Shown here: piece after piece, positions 17,564 to 27,319 of the stretch
Layout of the letters: every line of letters starts with the position of its first letter
How positions within the stretch are numbered: the first letter of the stretch is position 1
Assembly (NCBI RefSeq): GCF_001999245.1
Contig: NZ_CP019630.1
Coordinates: 434,001-498,000 of the forward strand
DNA length: 64,000 nucleotides
Direction of reading: 5' to 3'
From: Roseibium algicola
GTDB taxonomy: Bacteria > Pseudomonadota > Alphaproteobacteria > Rhizobiales > Stappiaceae
The notes under the pieces: generated by a model
The model's input: the letters and a program-made list of their open reading frames with translations, nothing else
What the model was told of the DNA's origin: nothing
The model's database searches: none
Translations under genes and position numbers: made by a program

Positions 17564-17910
17564 ACGCACGACCAGTCTTTGGTCATATTGCCTTGATATG
17601 TGTATAGGGCCGGGAAAATTTACTAATTCCGGGCCCTATTTGAGTATTCCGACTGCCGAATGCCCTCGCCCACAGTTTCCGATACCCCTATTTTGTAAAT
17701 CCCGTGAAATTTATATCGCCCTGCTCTCACTGTGCAGTGCGGTAATACCCTCCAAATTCAATCGCAAGACACCTTGTCATAAGTAATATTTTCGTTTCTA
17801 AATTCGCAGCACGTTTGTGAGGGACAGGACGCACGGGGGGAGTTTGTTAGCCAATCCGGCCAACTTGCCCTTACCTGAGGCCAATTCCTCGACACTTGCT
17901 GGAGAGACGT
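17564..17910. other. Leader/promoter region of pntAB
   Basis: About 350 bp with no supported gene. It contains an inverted repeat (ATAGGGCC at 17604-17611, GGCCCTAT at 17632-17639), which may be a second hairpin insulating pntAB from yghU. The probable pntA promoter lies at 17774-17802, followed by a leader of about 100 bases. A 62-aa frame at 17598 has no coding character. Confidence 0.5.
17774..17802 (+). promoter_or_regulatory. Probable pntAB promoter
   Basis: TTGTCA (17774-17779), a 17-base spacer and TCTAAA (17797-17802) match the housekeeping sigma consensus at 5/6 and 4/6 positions. It is the best candidate in the region upstream of pntA. Confidence 0.45.
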
Positions 17911-19494
17911 ATGCCAGAAGCCCTAAAGATCGGCACACCAAAGGAAACCTTCCCCGGGGAGAACCGTGTGGCGATGACACCCGAATCCGCAAAGCAGCTG
18001 CAGAAGCTTGGCTTCTCCTGCCTTGTGCAAAGCGGAGCCGGGACCGCCGCCGGATTTTCCGACCAGGCTTATGAAGAAGCCGGCGTTGAAATCGTCAAGA
18101 CTGCCGCAAGTCTTTGGAAGAAATCGGACATCGTAACCAAGGTCCGGCAGCCCGATGACAAGGAATTGGGCTATCTGACAAAGGACAAGACCCTGATTTC
18201 CTTCTTCAACCCGGGTGGGAACACCGACGGGCTGGAAAAGGCGAAGGAATCGGGCGCCAGCGTCATTGCCATGGAGATGGTGCCGCGTATCTCGCGTGCC
18301 CAGAAGATGGATGCTCTCAGCTCCATGGCCAACATCGCCGGATATCGCGCCGTTATCGAGGCGGGCAACAATTTCGGCCGCTTCTTCACCGGCCAGATCA
18401 CTGCTGCAGGCAAGGTACCGCCTGCGAAGGTACTGGTCGTGGGCGCAGGCGTCGCGGGTCTTGCGGCCATCGGCACATCCACGTCGCTCGGCGCGATCAC
18501 CTATGCATTCGACGTGCGCCCGGAAGTGGCCGAGCAGGTCGAATCGATGGGCGCTGAATTCGTTTATCTGGATTTTGAAGAAGAACAGCAGGATGGCGCT
18601 GCGACCGGCGGTTATGCCAGCGTTTCCTCGCCAGAGTTCCGCGAAGCCCAGCTTGCAAAATTCCGGGAACTGGCTCCGGAGATGGACATTGTCATCACCA
18701 CGGCTCTGATCCCGAACAGGGACGCACCGAAGCTGTGGCTGGAAGACATGGTCAAGGCCATGAAGCCGGGCTCGGTTATCGTCGATCTTGCCGCCGAACG
18801 CGGCGGCAACGCGGAAGGAACGGTCAAGGACGAGAAGGTCGTCACCGAGAATGGTGTCACGATCATCGGCTATACCGACTTCCCCTCGCGCATGGCCGCT
18901 CAATCGTCCACGCTTTATGCCACCAACATCCGCCATATGCTGACCGACCTGACGCCCGAGAAGGATGGTCAGATCGTTCACAACATGGAAGACGACGTCA
19001 TCCGTGGCGCGACCGTGACCCATGAAGGCGAGATCACCTTCCCGCCGCCGCCGCCCAAGGTGCAGGCAATCGCGGCGAAATCGAAGGAAAAGCCGAAGGA
19101 ACTGACGGCGGAAGAAAAGCGTGCGCAGGAAACTGCCGCCTTCAAGGCGCAGACCAAGCAGCAGGTGACCCTGCTGGCGGTTGGTGGCCTGCTTCTGCTG
19201 CTGGTGGGCCTCATCGCCCCGGCCAGCTTCATGCAGCATTTCATCGTTTTCGTGCTCTCGGTATTCGTCGGTTTCCAGGTGATCTGGAACGTCAGTCACT
19301 CGCTGCACACGCCGCTGATGGCTGTCACCAACGCCATTTCGTCGATCATCATTCTCGGCGCGCTGATGCAGATCGGATCCGGATCGTTCCTGGTCATCCT
19401 GCTGGCAGGCCTGTCCGTCTTCATGGCCGGGATCAACATCTTCGGCGGTTTCCTCGTCACCCGGCGCATGCTCGCCATGTTCCAGAAATCCTAA
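17911..19494 (+). CDS. pntA: NAD(P) transhydrogenase alpha subunit
   Basis: Subunit of the proton-pumping inner-membrane enzyme that reduces NADP+ with NADH at the expense of the proton gradient, supplying NADPH. The 527 residues contain the NAD(H)-binding domain I (to about 380; alanine-dehydrogenase-like start [20 protein letters not shown], Rossmann loop [14 protein letters not shown]). A Pro/Lys-rich linker and the N-terminal part of membrane domain II with about four helices follow. This is the two-subunit E. coli arrangement, not the split PntAA/PntAB of many other alphaproteobacteria. The start MPEALKIG follows GGAGAGACGT; pntB follows after 12 bp. Confidence 0.97.
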   Translation: MPEALKIGTPKETFPGENRVAMTPESAKQLQKLGFSCLVQSGAGTAAGFSDQAYEEAGVEIVKTAASLWKKSDIVTKVRQPDDKELGYLTKDKTLISFFNPGGNTDGLEKAKESGASVIAMEMVPRISRAQKMDALSSMANIAGYRAVIEAGNNFGRFFTGQITAAGKVPPAKVLVVGAGVAGLAAIGTSTSLGAITYAFDVRPEVAEQVESMGAEFVYLDFEEEQQDGAATGGYASVSSPEFREAQLAKFRELAPEMDIVITTALIPNRDAPKLWLEDMVKAMKPGSVIVDLAAERGGNAEGTVKDEKVVTENGVTIIGYTDFPSRMAAQSSTLYATNIRHMLTDLTPEKDGQIVHNMEDDVIRGATVTHEGEITFPPPPPKVQAIAAKSKEKPKELTAEEKRAQETAAFKAQTKQQVTLLAVGGLLLLLVGLIAPASFMQHFIVFVLSVFVGFQVIWNVSHSLHTPLMAVTNAISSIIILGALMQIGSGSFLVILLAGLSVFMAGINIFGGFLVTRRMLAMFQKS

Positions 19495-19506
19495 GGAGGC
19501 CGGCAG

Positions 19507-20940
19507 ATGGAATTCGGTTTCACGACCGCCGTTTACGTTGTTGCGGCTGTTCTGTTCATCCTGTCTCTGGGAGGCCTTTCCGGCCAGGAAAGCGCCAAGC
19601 GCGCCATCTGGTACGGTATCGCCGGCATGGGACTGGCCGTTGTTGCCACCCTGATCGGTCCGGGCTCCGGCCTGTGGCTCCTGTCTCTCATCCTGATCGC
19701 TGCCGGCGGCATCATCGGTTATTTCGTGGCGCAGCGCGTCCAGATGACCGAAATGCCCCAGCTGGTCGCCGCCATGCACTCGCTCGTGGGTCTGGCCGCC
19801 GTCTTCGTCGGCTACAATGCCTATATCGAGCTCGGCAACGTGCTGGCGATGGGCGAGGAAGAGCGCAATGCGCTTGAGGGCTTCGCCGCTATCCTGGCGC
19901 ACAAGACCCCGATCGAACAGTCGATCCTGAAGGTTGAAGTGTTCCTTGGCGTCTTCATCGGTGCTGTCACCTTCACCGGCTCTGTCGTCGCTTTCGGCAA
20001 GCTGGCCGGCAAGCTGACCTCCAAGGCGGAAAAACTGCCTGGTGGCCACATGCTGAACGCAGGTGCGGCCGCACTCAGCGTCATCTTGTTGCTGATGTTC
20101 CTGAACGGGGCCGGCATCTGGACGCTGGTACTGATGACGCTGCTGGCGTTCTTCATCGGTTACCACCTGATCATGGGCATCGGCGGCGCCGACATGCCCG
20201 TTGTGGTGTCGATGCTGAACTCCTATTCGGGCTGGGCCGCGGCCGCCATCGGCTTCTCGCTCGGCAACGATCTGCTGATCGTCGTTGGCGCGCTCGTCGG
20301 GTCTTCCGGTGCGATCCTGTCCTACATCATGTGCAAGGCGATGAACCGCTCGTTCGTCTCCGTTATCCTCGGCGGCTTCGGCAACACCACCGGTCCGGCC
20401 ATGGAAGTGGAAGGCGAACAGATCGCCATCGACAGTGATGGTGTTGTTGCGGCGCTTGAAGATGCCGACAGCGTCATCATCGTTCCGGGCTATGGCATGG
20501 CAGTTGCCCAGGCACAGCAATCGGTCAGCGAACTGACCAAGCGCCTGCGCTCCAAGGGCAAGGAAGTGCGCTTCGCGATCCACCCGGTCGCAGGCCGCCT
20601 TCCCGGCCACATGAACGTGCTCCTGGCCGAAGCCAAGGTGCCGTATGACATCGTTCTGGAAATGGACGAGATCAACGAGGACTTCCCGTCAACGGATGTC
20701 GTGATCGTCATTGGTTCCAACGACATCGTCAATCCGGCTGCCCAGGAAGACCCGAACTCGCCTATCGCCGGCATGCCGGTTCTGGAAGTCTGGAAAGCGA
20801 AGCAGGTCTTCGTTTCCAAGCGCGGCCAGGGCACCGGTTACTCCGGCATCGAGAACCCGCTGTTCTACAAGGAGAACACCCGGATGTTCTACGGCGACGC
20901 CAAGGCCAGCCTCGACAAGCTGCTGACCCAGATCGACTAA
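19507..20940 (+). CDS. pntB: NAD(P) transhydrogenase beta subunit
   Basis: Partner of PntA: 477 residues with the remaining membrane helices of domain II (to about 290) and the NADP(H)-binding domain III at the C-terminus. Readable landmarks include the [12 protein letters not shown] membrane region and, in domain [54 protein letters not shown] and the closing [26 protein letters not shown] precedes the ATG. A strong terminator follows. Confidence 0.97.
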   Translation: MEFGFTTAVYVVAAVLFILSLGGLSGQESAKRAIWYGIAGMGLAVVATLIGPGSGLWLLSLILIAAGGIIGYFVAQRVQMTEMPQLVAAMHSLVGLAAVFVGYNAYIELGNVLAMGEEERNALEGFAAILAHKTPIEQSILKVEVFLGVFIGAVTFTGSVVAFGKLAGKLTSKAEKLPGGHMLNAGAAALSVILLLMFLNGAGIWTLVLMTLLAFFIGYHLIMGIGGADMPVVVSMLNSYSGWAAAAIGFSLGNDLLIVVGALVGSSGAILSYIMCKAMNRSFVSVILGGFGNTTGPAMEVEGEQIAIDSDGVVAALEDADSVIIVPGYGMAVAQAQQSVSELTKRLRSKGKEVRFAIHPVAGRLPGHMNVLLAEAKVPYDIVLEMDEINEDFPSTDVVIVIGSNDIVNPAAQEDPNSPIAGMPVLEVWKAKQVFVSKRGQGTGYSGIENPLFYKENTRMFYGDAKASLDKLLTQID

Positions 20941-20964
20941 GTCTGAGTGACGAGATATCGAGAA

Positions 20965-20994
20965 GCCGTCCCGGGAGACCGGGGCGGCTTTTTT
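20965..20994 (+). terminator. pntAB terminator
   Basis: A 10-bp GC-rich stem (GCCGTCCCGG / CCGGGGCGGC, one wobble) with a GAGA loop is followed by six T residues, 24 bp past the pntB stop. Confidence 0.9.
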
Positions 20995-21018
20995 GATGGC
21001 AGAGCCACGCCTCCTCCA

Positions 21019-21191
21019 CCGTCATTCCGGACAAGCGCAACACAAGTTGCGCGCCGATCCAGACCCCAGATATCAGCGTAAGCGCCGCGAACACCGTTGC
21101 TCTTTCAATTCCGGTTCGGTGTGCCTCCGGCACGAGTATCTCTGGATTCCGGATCGGCGTTCGGCTTCGCCTTACTTGTCCGGAATGACGG
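21019..21191. repeat. 173-bp palindromic element with 17-bp perfect terminal inverted repeats
   Basis: CCGTCATTCCGGACAAG at 21019-21035 is exactly inverted at 21175-21191. A nested pair, CGCCGATCC (about 21052-21060) and GGATCGGCG (about 21151-21159), continues the symmetry, so the transcript would fold into one long arm. It has the look of a dispersed intergenic palindromic repeat or small MITE. It lies between two convergent terminators and carries no gene. Its ends resemble the CGTCATCCCGGCC repeats near 39 kb and 59.9 kb. Confidence 0.75.
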
Positions 21192-21195
21192 CCCC

Positions 21196-21235
21196 AAAAA
21201 ACAAAGGCCACCTGAATATCACCAGGTGGCCTTTG
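21196..21235 (-). terminator. Terminator of the first CUT1 operon
   Basis: A perfect 13-bp stem CAAAGGCCACCTG / CAGGTGGCCTTTG with an 8-base loop; six A residues at 21196-21201 become the U-tract on the minus strand. It lies 23 bp past the stop of the ATPase gene. Confidence 0.9.
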
Positions 21236-21257
21236 TGTTGTTTCTAAAAGAAGTGCC

Positions 21258-22256
21258 CTATCCGCGAAGCCGGGCGCCGTCCTTGTCGAAATAGAACGAC
21301 TTGCCTTCCGCGATGCCGAAGCTCAACTCAGCACCCGGCTTGATCTCGTGCTGGCCGAAGAGCCGTGCAGTGATCTGCTGGCCTTGCACCTTCGCGATCA
21401 CGTTGGTGTCGCCGCCGAGCTGTTCCACATGCTGCACAGACGCTTTCAGTTGCCCCTGGTCGCTGAGAAACAGGTCTTCCGGGCGCACTCCCAACGTGCG
21501 GGCATCGCCTTCATTGACCAGGCTTGCGGGCATGAAATTCATGGCCGGCGAACCGAGGAACCCTGCCACGAACTGGTTGACCGGATTGTTGTAAAGCTCC
21601 ATCGGGCTGCCGATCTGCTCGACGCGGCCAGCGCGCAGAACCACGATCTTGTCGGCCAGCGTCATGGCTTCGGACTGGTCATGTGTCACATAGATCATCG
21701 AGGTCTTGAGCTGCTGGTGAAGGTTGGCGATCTCCAGCCTTGTGTTCATGCGCAGCGCTGCATCAAGGTTCGACAGCGGCTCGTCGAACAGGAACAGTTT
21801 CGGATGACGCACGATGGCCCGGCCGATCGCGACACGCTGGCGCTGGCCACCGGAGAGTTCCGAAGGATAGCGGTCGAGATAGTCCTCCAGATTCAGCATG
21901 CGGGTCGCCTCGGCAACGCGCTGGTCGATCACCTGCTTGCTCTGCTTTTCCTGCTTGAGCGCCAATGTCATGTTGTTGCGCACGTTCAAATGCGGATAAA
22001 GCGCATAGCTCTGGAACACCATGGCAATGCCGCGTTTGGACGGCGGCGTCGTGTTCACGATCTCCCCGCCGATGCTGACCTCGCCGGAGGAGACGTCTTC
22101 AAGACCTGCAATCACCCGCAACAAGGTGGACTTGCCACACCCTGACGGTCCGACGAAGACGACAAATTCGCCGTCTTCCACTTCGAGATTGATGTCCCTC
22201 AGGACATGGACGTTGCCGAACGACTTGTTGACGTTGGTCAGGGTTAGCGCCGTCAT
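21258..22256 (-). CDS. Sugar ABC transporter ATP-binding protein (MalK/UgpC type)
   Basis: A 332-residue ATPase that powers a CUT1 importer. Walker A GPSGCGKST (about 38-46), Q-loop MVFQSYALYPH, signature [14 protein letters not shown], Walker B LFLFDEP and switch YVTHDQ are all intact. The C-terminal OB-type regulatory domain (GVRPEDL) is typical of MalK/UgpC. Start 22256 follows AAAGGAG and overlaps the dehydrogenase stop by 4 bases (ATGA); a longer frame to 22412 is an overlap artefact. It is the last gene of the operon SBP-permease-permease-dehydrogenase-ATPase. Confidence 0.9.
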   Translation of the reverse strand: MTALTLTNVNKSFGNVHVLRDINLEVEDGEFVVFVGPSGCGKSTLLRVIAGLEDVSSGEVSIGGEIVNTTPPSKRGIAMVFQSYALYPHLNVRNNMTLALKQEKQSKQVIDQRVAEATRMLNLEDYLDRYPSELSGGQRQRVAIGRAIVRHPKLFLFDEPLSNLDAALRMNTRLEIANLHQQLKTSMIYVTHDQSEAMTLADKIVVLRAGRVEQIGSPMELYNNPVNQFVAGFLGSPAMNFMPASLVNEGDARTLGVRPEDLFLSDQGQLKASVQHVEQLGGDTNVIAKVQGQQITARLFGQHEIKPGAELSFGIAEGKSFYFDKDGARLRG

Positions 22257-23287
22257 GGCGTTAGCTCCTTTAGCATGACTGAGTGACCGGTGCGGATGCT
22301 TTCGTCGGCGGCAAGGCAAATTGCCAGCGACCGGACGGCATCCAGCATGTGCCGGTTGAGATCGATGTTTTCCGAAATCGCACGAAGCATGAAAGCCTGC
22401 TCGGCGTCGCAAAGTTCCTGATGGCCGGGTTCACCCGGCAGATCGATGCGCCGGTCACCTTCCGGGCGATGGACCAGAAGCCCGCCGACCCTGGTGTGGC
22501 CGTCAACATCGGCCGATGCGCCCTTGTCGTCCTCGACTATCGAAACGGAGCCTGCGGGCGAAACGACATCCTTCACGAAGAAGGCGGTCTCGGACATCAT
22601 CGGCCCCCACCCGGCTTCGTACCAGCCGACCGAGCCATCGTCGAAGAAGACCTGAAACTGGCCATAGTTGTACATGTCCGGGCCGATTTCGTCGGAAAGC
22701 CGCAGCCCCATGCCGTGCACCTTCACGGGTTCGGCGTCGGTAATCTGGCACCAGACATCGACATAATGCACACCGCAATCGACGATGGGAGCAGTCGTCT
22801 GCATCAGGGCCTTGTGGGTTTCCCACTCCGCTCCCGAGCTCTGCTGATTGAGGTTCATGCGGAAGACATATGGTCCGCCGAGCCCCCGCGCCTCCTCAAT
22901 CAGCCGTACCCAGGACGGATGATGCCGCAGGATATAGCCGACCGCGAGTTTGCGTCCGGTTTCCCCGGCGCAAGCGACCACCCGCTTTGCATCGGCCACG
23001 GTTGTCGCCAGCGGTTTTTCGACAAATACATGAGCGCCTGCCTGCATCGCCGCAACCGCATAATCCGCATGGGTATCGGAATAGGTGGAGATCACCACCA
23101 GGTCCGGTCTGGTCGTGTCCAGTGCCTGCGCGTAATCCGTGAACACCGGATACCCAGCAAGATCCGGATGGGTCACCCGGCCGGAACGGTTGACGAGACC
23201 GACGATCTCGGCGTCCGCATGCTTGTGGTGAGCCAGGGCGTGGGAAAGTCCCATGTTGCCAAGGCCGACGATCAGAACCCGGATCAT
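22253..23287 (-). CDS. Gfo/Idh/MocA-family NAD(P)-dependent oxidoreductase
   Basis: A 344-residue two-domain dehydrogenase. The N-terminal Rossmann fold starts VLIVGLGNMGLSHALAH, with the family motif HVFVEKPLATT (about 88-98). The C-terminal half is the beta-sheet substrate domain and includes DCGVHYVDVW, the Asp-x-x-x-His motif usual at the active site. Such enzymes oxidise or epimerise sugars, inositols or sugar acids. It is embedded between the permease and ATPase genes with 4-base overlaps, so it should act on the imported compound or its first metabolite. Confidence 0.85.
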   Translation of the reverse strand: MIRVLIVGLGNMGLSHALAHHKHADAEIVGLVNRSGRVTHPDLAGYPVFTDYAQALDTTRPDLVVISTYSDTHADYAVAAMQAGAHVFVEKPLATTVADAKRVVACAGETGRKLAVGYILRHHPSWVRLIEEARGLGGPYVFRMNLNQQSSGAEWETHKALMQTTAPIVDCGVHYVDVWCQITDAEPVKVHGMGLRLSDEIGPDMYNYGQFQVFFDDGSVGWYEAGWGPMMSETAFFVKDVVSPAGSVSIVEDDKGASADVDGHTRVGGLLVHRPEGDRRIDLPGEPGHQELCDAEQAFMLRAISENIDLNRHMLDAVRSLAICLAADESIRTGHSVMLKELTP

Positions 23288-24123
23288 TTGACAGCTCCCG
23301 AGGTAATGCCGCGAATGAGCTGGCGTGAGAAGATGACGTAAAGAACGAGCACCGGCAGGATCGCCATCGAAAGCGCGGACAGGACCGCGTTCCAGTCGGT
23401 AACGAACTGGCCGATGAACACCTGACTGCCAAGGGTCAGGGTCTTGGTTTCTTCAGCAGGCGCCAGGATCAGCGGGAACCACAGATCATTCCAGATCGGG
23501 ATCATGTTGAAAACGGCAACTGTCGCCATTGCCGGGCGCACGAGCGGCAGCACAAGGCGGAAGAAGATCGTGTATTCCGAGAGCCCGTCGATACGTCCGG
23601 CGTTCTTCAGATCGTCTGACACCTGCCGCATGAATTCGCTCAGGATAAAGACAGCCAGCGGCAGCCCCTGCGCCGTATAGACCAGGATCAGCGCCATCAG
23701 CGAGTTGACCAGACCGGTGGCAACCATCATTTCCAGAATGGCCACGGTGCCGATCCGGATTGGGATCATGATACCGAGTGCCAGATAAAGGCCCATCAGC
23801 ATGTTGCCCTTGAAGCGGTATTCGCTCAGGGCAAAGGCCGCCATTGCCCCGAACAGCAGGATGAAGGTCAAGGACACCACAGTGACGATCATGGAGTTCT
23901 GGAAGTAGAGGAAAAAATCCCCCTGCTTCATGACCGTCTGGTAGCCGATCATCGAGAAGCTTTCGGCATCCGGCAGCGCCAGCGGTTCCCTGAAGATCGC
24001 CTTGCGGGTCTTGAAGCTGTTGACCAGGATCACGAAGACCGGGAACAGCGCGATCAGCGTATAGAGGATCAGGGCGCCGTGCATGGCGGCGGTGTTGAGC
24101 GGGTTGGTACGCGCCTTGTTCAT
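23284..24123 (-). CDS. Carbohydrate ABC transporter permease (MalG type)
   Basis: A 279-residue inner-membrane permease of the CUT1 family with about six helices. The EAA loop that contacts the ATPase reads KNAGRIDGLSEYTIFFRLVLPLVRP (shortened form of EAA-x3-G). The C-terminus IRGITSGAVK is typical of MalG-like subunits. It overlaps the dehydrogenase start by 4 bases and lies 13 bp after the first permease gene. Confidence 0.9.
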   Translation of the reverse strand: MNKARTNPLNTAAMHGALILYTLIALFPVFVILVNSFKTRKAIFREPLALPDAESFSMIGYQTVMKQGDFFLYFQNSMIVTVVSLTFILLFGAMAAFALSEYRFKGNMLMGLYLALGIMIPIRIGTVAILEMMVATGLVNSLMALILVYTAQGLPLAVFILSEFMRQVSDDLKNAGRIDGLSEYTIFFRLVLPLVRPAMATVAVFNMIPIWNDLWFPLILAPAEETKTLTLGSQVFIGQFVTDWNAVLSALSMAILPVLVLYVIFSRQLIRGITSGAVK

Positions 24124-24136
24124 GTGACGACCTCCC

Positions 24137-25051
24137 TTACAGCTGATATCTGCGCATCCGGGTCTGGATGCCGAAGAGGTAGAGACAGACGCCGATCAGG
24201 ATGATCGCGAACATGGCGCTTGCGATTGCCGAGCCCATGTAGGGATCGCCCAGCTGAAGCTGGAATCCGAAGAACGTGCGGTACATGAAGGTGCCGAGAA
24301 TATCGGTCGAGAAGTCCGGCCCGGCCAGCGCCCCCTGTGCCGTGTAGATCAGGTCGAAGGCGTTGAAATTGCCGACGAAGGTCAGGATCGAGATGATGCC
24401 GATGGACGGCAGGATCAGCGGCAGCTTGATCTTCCAGAAGGCCGACATGCCGGTGATGCCGTCAATTTCGCCAGCTTCCAGTATCTCTTCGGGAATGGAC
24501 AGCAGCGCGGCATAGATGAGCATCATCGGGATGCCCACGAACTGCCAGACCGAAATGAGCGACAACGTGGTCAGTGCGTACTCTTCCTTGCCGAGCCAGG
24601 GCGCGAACAGGAACTTCAGACCGACGGCATCCAGCATGGACGGAGCGATGCCCCAGATCGGCGACAGGATCAGCTTCCAGGCGAAACCGACAATCACGAA
24701 GGACAGAATTGTGGGAATGAAGATCGCCGAGCGGTAGAAGGCCGCAAACCGTAGTCGCGGATGGCTGAGGATGGCCGCCAGGGCGATGCCGATCGGGTTC
24801 TGAACCAGCATATGAATGATGAAGAACCAGAAATTGTTCCCCAACGCGTTCCAGAACTGATCCGACCAGAGCGGATCGCCAAGAAGCGTGGTGAAATTCT
24901 GCAGCCCCACGAAGACGCGCTCCTGGTCAATCTTGCTGTAGAGGGCAAGACGAAGCGTGTTGAAGAGGGGAAAGATCATCACGGCCGTGTAAACAAGGAC
25001 CGCTGGGGCCAGGAACACGACGATATGCCAGCGGAAGCGAGGCCTGCTCAT
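24137..25051 (-). CDS. Carbohydrate ABC transporter permease (MalF type)
   Basis: A 304-residue CUT1 permease with six predicted helices, N-terminal PRFRWHIVVFLAPAVLVYTAVMIFPLFNTLRLALYSK and the EAA loop ILEAGEIDGITGMSAFWKIKLPLILPS. It partners the MalG-type protein encoded 13 bp downstream. Four tandem hairpins separate it from the binding-protein gene upstream. Confidence 0.9.
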   Translation of the reverse strand: MSRPRFRWHIVVFLAPAVLVYTAVMIFPLFNTLRLALYSKIDQERVFVGLQNFTTLLGDPLWSDQFWNALGNNFWFFIIHMLVQNPIGIALAAILSHPRLRFAAFYRSAIFIPTILSFVIVGFAWKLILSPIWGIAPSMLDAVGLKFLFAPWLGKEEYALTTLSLISVWQFVGIPMMLIYAALLSIPEEILEAGEIDGITGMSAFWKIKLPLILPSIGIISILTFVGNFNAFDLIYTAQGALAGPDFSTDILGTFMYRTFFGFQLQLGDPYMGSAIASAMFAIILIGVCLYLFGIQTRMRRYQL

Positions 25052-25074
25052 AAAAAGCTCCGGTCAAATGCCCC

Positions 25075-25208
25075 GGGCAGGCAGTAGCCTGCCCGGGATA
25101 TAGACGTCCCTGGGGCAGGCAGTAGCCTGCCCGGGATATAGACTTTCCTTGGGCAGGCAGAGGCTTGCCCGGGACACAAACTTCCCTTGGGCAGACAGAG
25201 GCCTGTCC
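25075..25208. repeat. Four tandem hairpins with 38-bp period
   Basis: Hairpin units start at 25075, 25113, 25151 and 25189, exactly 38 bp apart. Units 1 and 2 are identical (GGGCAGGC-AGTA-GCCTGCCC). Unit 3 has an AGAG loop and one wobble pair, and unit 4 has further decayed pairing. The linkers (GGGATATAGAC...) are also related, so the array arose by tandem duplication. It lies in the 217-bp gap between the binding-protein gene and the first permease gene, where it could protect the upstream message and damp permease expression. Confidence 0.85.
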
Positions 25209-25268
25209 AGGTCTAGAGTTCCCGGACGATGCGAACACCGCCAGGGAACCGTTTGTCATTCGTGCAGA

Positions 25269-26522
25269 TTACTTCTGCGGCTCGTACCAGCTCGCCAGAC
25301 CGTCTTGCAGCTTCTTGCCGAGTGCTTCAGGCGTTTCCGTACCCTTGATAGCGGCAGCAGATGCGCCCCAGGTTTCGTTTTCCAGGTTCGGCGTGCCACG
25401 GGAAAGGATCTGGTAGGTGGACCTGATGGTGCTTTCGCACTCGCCGCGCCAGCTGGCGAATTCCTTCGCAAGCGGATCTTCCAGTTCAACCGGCGTCTTG
25501 GACAGCGGGAAGAAGCCCGGCAGAGCGTTGCCGAAGATGGTAGCGAATTCAGGAGACGCCACCCAAGCCAGGAATTCCTTGGCCTGTTCGGGATGCTCGG
25601 TCTTGGCGTTCATGCCGATGCCAATGTCGGTATGATCGGAGATGTAGCACTTGTCGCCAGCGTTGCGGAGCGGCGGCTTGAAAGCGCCCATTTCAAAATC
25701 GGCCTGTGTGTTGAAGCCCGAAATTTCCCAGCTGCCGGCCGGATAGACCGCTGCACGGCCAAGCGTGAAAATGTTCTGGCTGTCCGGATAGGTCTGGGCC
25801 TCATAGCCATCGCCCAGGTAAGGTGCCCACTTTGCCAGCGTGGCGTAAGGGGCAACCCACTGCTCGTCGGTGAGCTTCTGCTCGCCGGCGATCAGAGCCT
25901 TGCGGCCTTCCTCACCCTTCCAGTAGTTCGGACCGATGTTGTTGTAGCCCATGGTGGCCGCTTCCCACTGGTCATTGGTGCCCATGGCCATCGGGATATA
26001 GGTGCCGTCTTCCTTGATCTTGTCGAGAGCGGCGAAGAACTCTTCCTCGGTCGTCGGGACTTCGATGCCCAGTTCGTTGAAAGCATCCTTGTTGTAGATG
26101 AAGCCGTGGATCACGGCAGCCATCGGCACACAGAAACTTGCCGAACCGTCGTCCGTCTGCCAGGCGGCCTTGGCAACGTCTGAGAAGTTGTTCATGGCGT
26201 CCATGTCGGACAAGTCCGCCAGGTGTCCGGCATCATAAAGCGCCAGCGAGGCGTCGAACGGACGGCAGGTGATCAGGTCACCCGCGGAACCGGCATCAAG
26301 CTTGGAGTTCAGTACGGCATTGTATTCTGTCGGTGCGGACGGGGTGAATTTCACCTTGATGCCCGGATGCGAGGCTTCAAAAGCCGGAATGATCTTTTCC
26401 TGCCACAGCGCCAGATCGTCGTTGCGCCAGCTTTCGATCGTCAGCGTGACATCTTCAGCAAAAGCCGTCGACGTAAAGAGCGCAGTGCTGGCCATCGCCA
26501 GAGCTAGAATATTGCGTTTCAT
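25269..26522 (-). CDS. Extracellular solute-binding protein, CUT1 sugar ABC transporter
   Basis: A 417-residue periplasmic receptor with a signal peptide (MKRNILALAMASTALFTSTAFA, cleavage before EDV). The mature protein has the family-1 binding-protein pattern: LTIESWRNDDLALWQEKIIPAFEASHPGIKVKF and the hinge region AAVYPAGSWEISGF. Start 26522 follows CGGAGG; the ATG-proximal extension to 26549 lacks one. It heads the operon, and the substrate is not predictable beyond sugar or sugar derivative. Confidence 0.9.
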   Translation of the reverse strand: MKRNILALAMASTALFTSTAFAEDVTLTIESWRNDDLALWQEKIIPAFEASHPGIKVKFTPSAPTEYNAVLNSKLDAGSAGDLITCRPFDASLALYDAGHLADLSDMDAMNNFSDVAKAAWQTDDGSASFCVPMAAVIHGFIYNKDAFNELGIEVPTTEEEFFAALDKIKEDGTYIPMAMGTNDQWEAATMGYNNIGPNYWKGEEGRKALIAGEQKLTDEQWVAPYATLAKWAPYLGDGYEAQTYPDSQNIFTLGRAAVYPAGSWEISGFNTQADFEMGAFKPPLRNAGDKCYISDHTDIGIGMNAKTEHPEQAKEFLAWVASPEFATIFGNALPGFFPLSKTPVELEDPLAKEFASWRGECESTIRSTYQILSRGTPNLENETWGASAAAIKGTETPEALGKKLQDGLASWYEPQK

Positions 26523-27319
26523 AAGACACCTCCGAAAAGTTCCATCCATTGCTGGACGTTCAAAATTGTCCGCTCACGGCGTTGGAGCCCGTCCCGCTTC
26601 CCGGCGCGGCCGGCCCTAATGGGACCTTCCGTTGCCATTCGCGTTTTTGTTTTACCGCCAGATACAGAACAATATGCGCCGGAGAGCATCAGCTCTCCTG
26701 CTCATTTCATATAATACCTATTTGATACCACTTGTCGACCTATTAGTTTGAAATCGTGAAAATCATTTTTCACCGGCCGAATCGCCCATTCACGCAGCTT
26801 ATTGGTATTATATTGGATTTGTTTTTTCAGCCTTTCAGGCTCAGAGGTATTGTTTCGCCACGTTCAGCAAATGCCGAAATCCGGCGGATTTCCGCCTGTC
26901 CGGTGTTGTCTTGTAAAGAACTGGCATTACTCCAGCCGGAACAAATGCTTTGGCCCTCTTGCGAGCTGGTTTCTGCACAGTCCTGTCCTGCACGGTCGCG
27001 GGAGCTGTTCAGTCGAGGTCCCGCTTCAGAGATCAGGCATAACAATCTGTTTTCTAAAAGAAATCAGAACCAGCCGCTTGAAACAGGCCTCCACACCCAG
27101 ACCCGTTTTCCGAAACCGACCCGGGCAACAGCGCACTTGAATGGTTGCGATTGAAAAAGAAATGGCGGATGCCGCCTGTGCCGCTGCGTCTTCCACAGTG
27201 CAGCCCCAAAAACTCGCTCTTCCTGAAGCGCAACAGTCGCGCCGGCTCACGCCACCTCGTTACCACCTGCCCCAACTGCCCGCCTTTTCCGATCAGGGCA
27301 GAGCCACAAACGGTCAGGC
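26523..27319. other. Long intergenic region before the CUT1 operon
   Basis: Almost 800 bp between the binding-protein gene and the GntR gene. The left half is AT-rich and holds the likely operon promoter (26711-26738) and a GGAGAGC-ATCA-GCTCTCC hairpin (26681-26698) in the transcript's 5' leader. Competing open frames on both strands between 26.75 and 27.35 kb show no motif or consistent codon bias, so I call no gene. It could hold a small RNA or an old gene remnant. Confidence 0.5.
26711..26738 (-). promoter_or_regulatory. Probable promoter of the first CUT1 operon
   Basis: On the minus strand TCGACA (26738-26733), 16 bases and TATTAT (26716-26711) match the -35 and -10 consensus at 5/6 each. 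The start codon lies about 190 bp further on, giving a leader that includes a 7-bp hairpin. Confidence 0.5.

Noticed and set aside
17923..20610. 895-codon open frame antisense to pntA/pntB
   Set aside because: It mirrors highly GC-biased coding sequence on the other strand, its translation is low-complexity (His/Asp/Gln/Arg rich), and pntAB is unmistakable.
25075..25208. Regular 38-bp repeats resembling a short CRISPR array
   Set aside because: Repeat units are self-complementary hairpins, the interspersed segments are also similar to each other, the units decay gradually, and no cas genes are present.
26756..27154. 132-aa plus-strand frame in the long gap before the GntR gene
   Set aside because: Composition changes along its length, several frames compete on both strands, and no ribosome-binding site or domain is visible.
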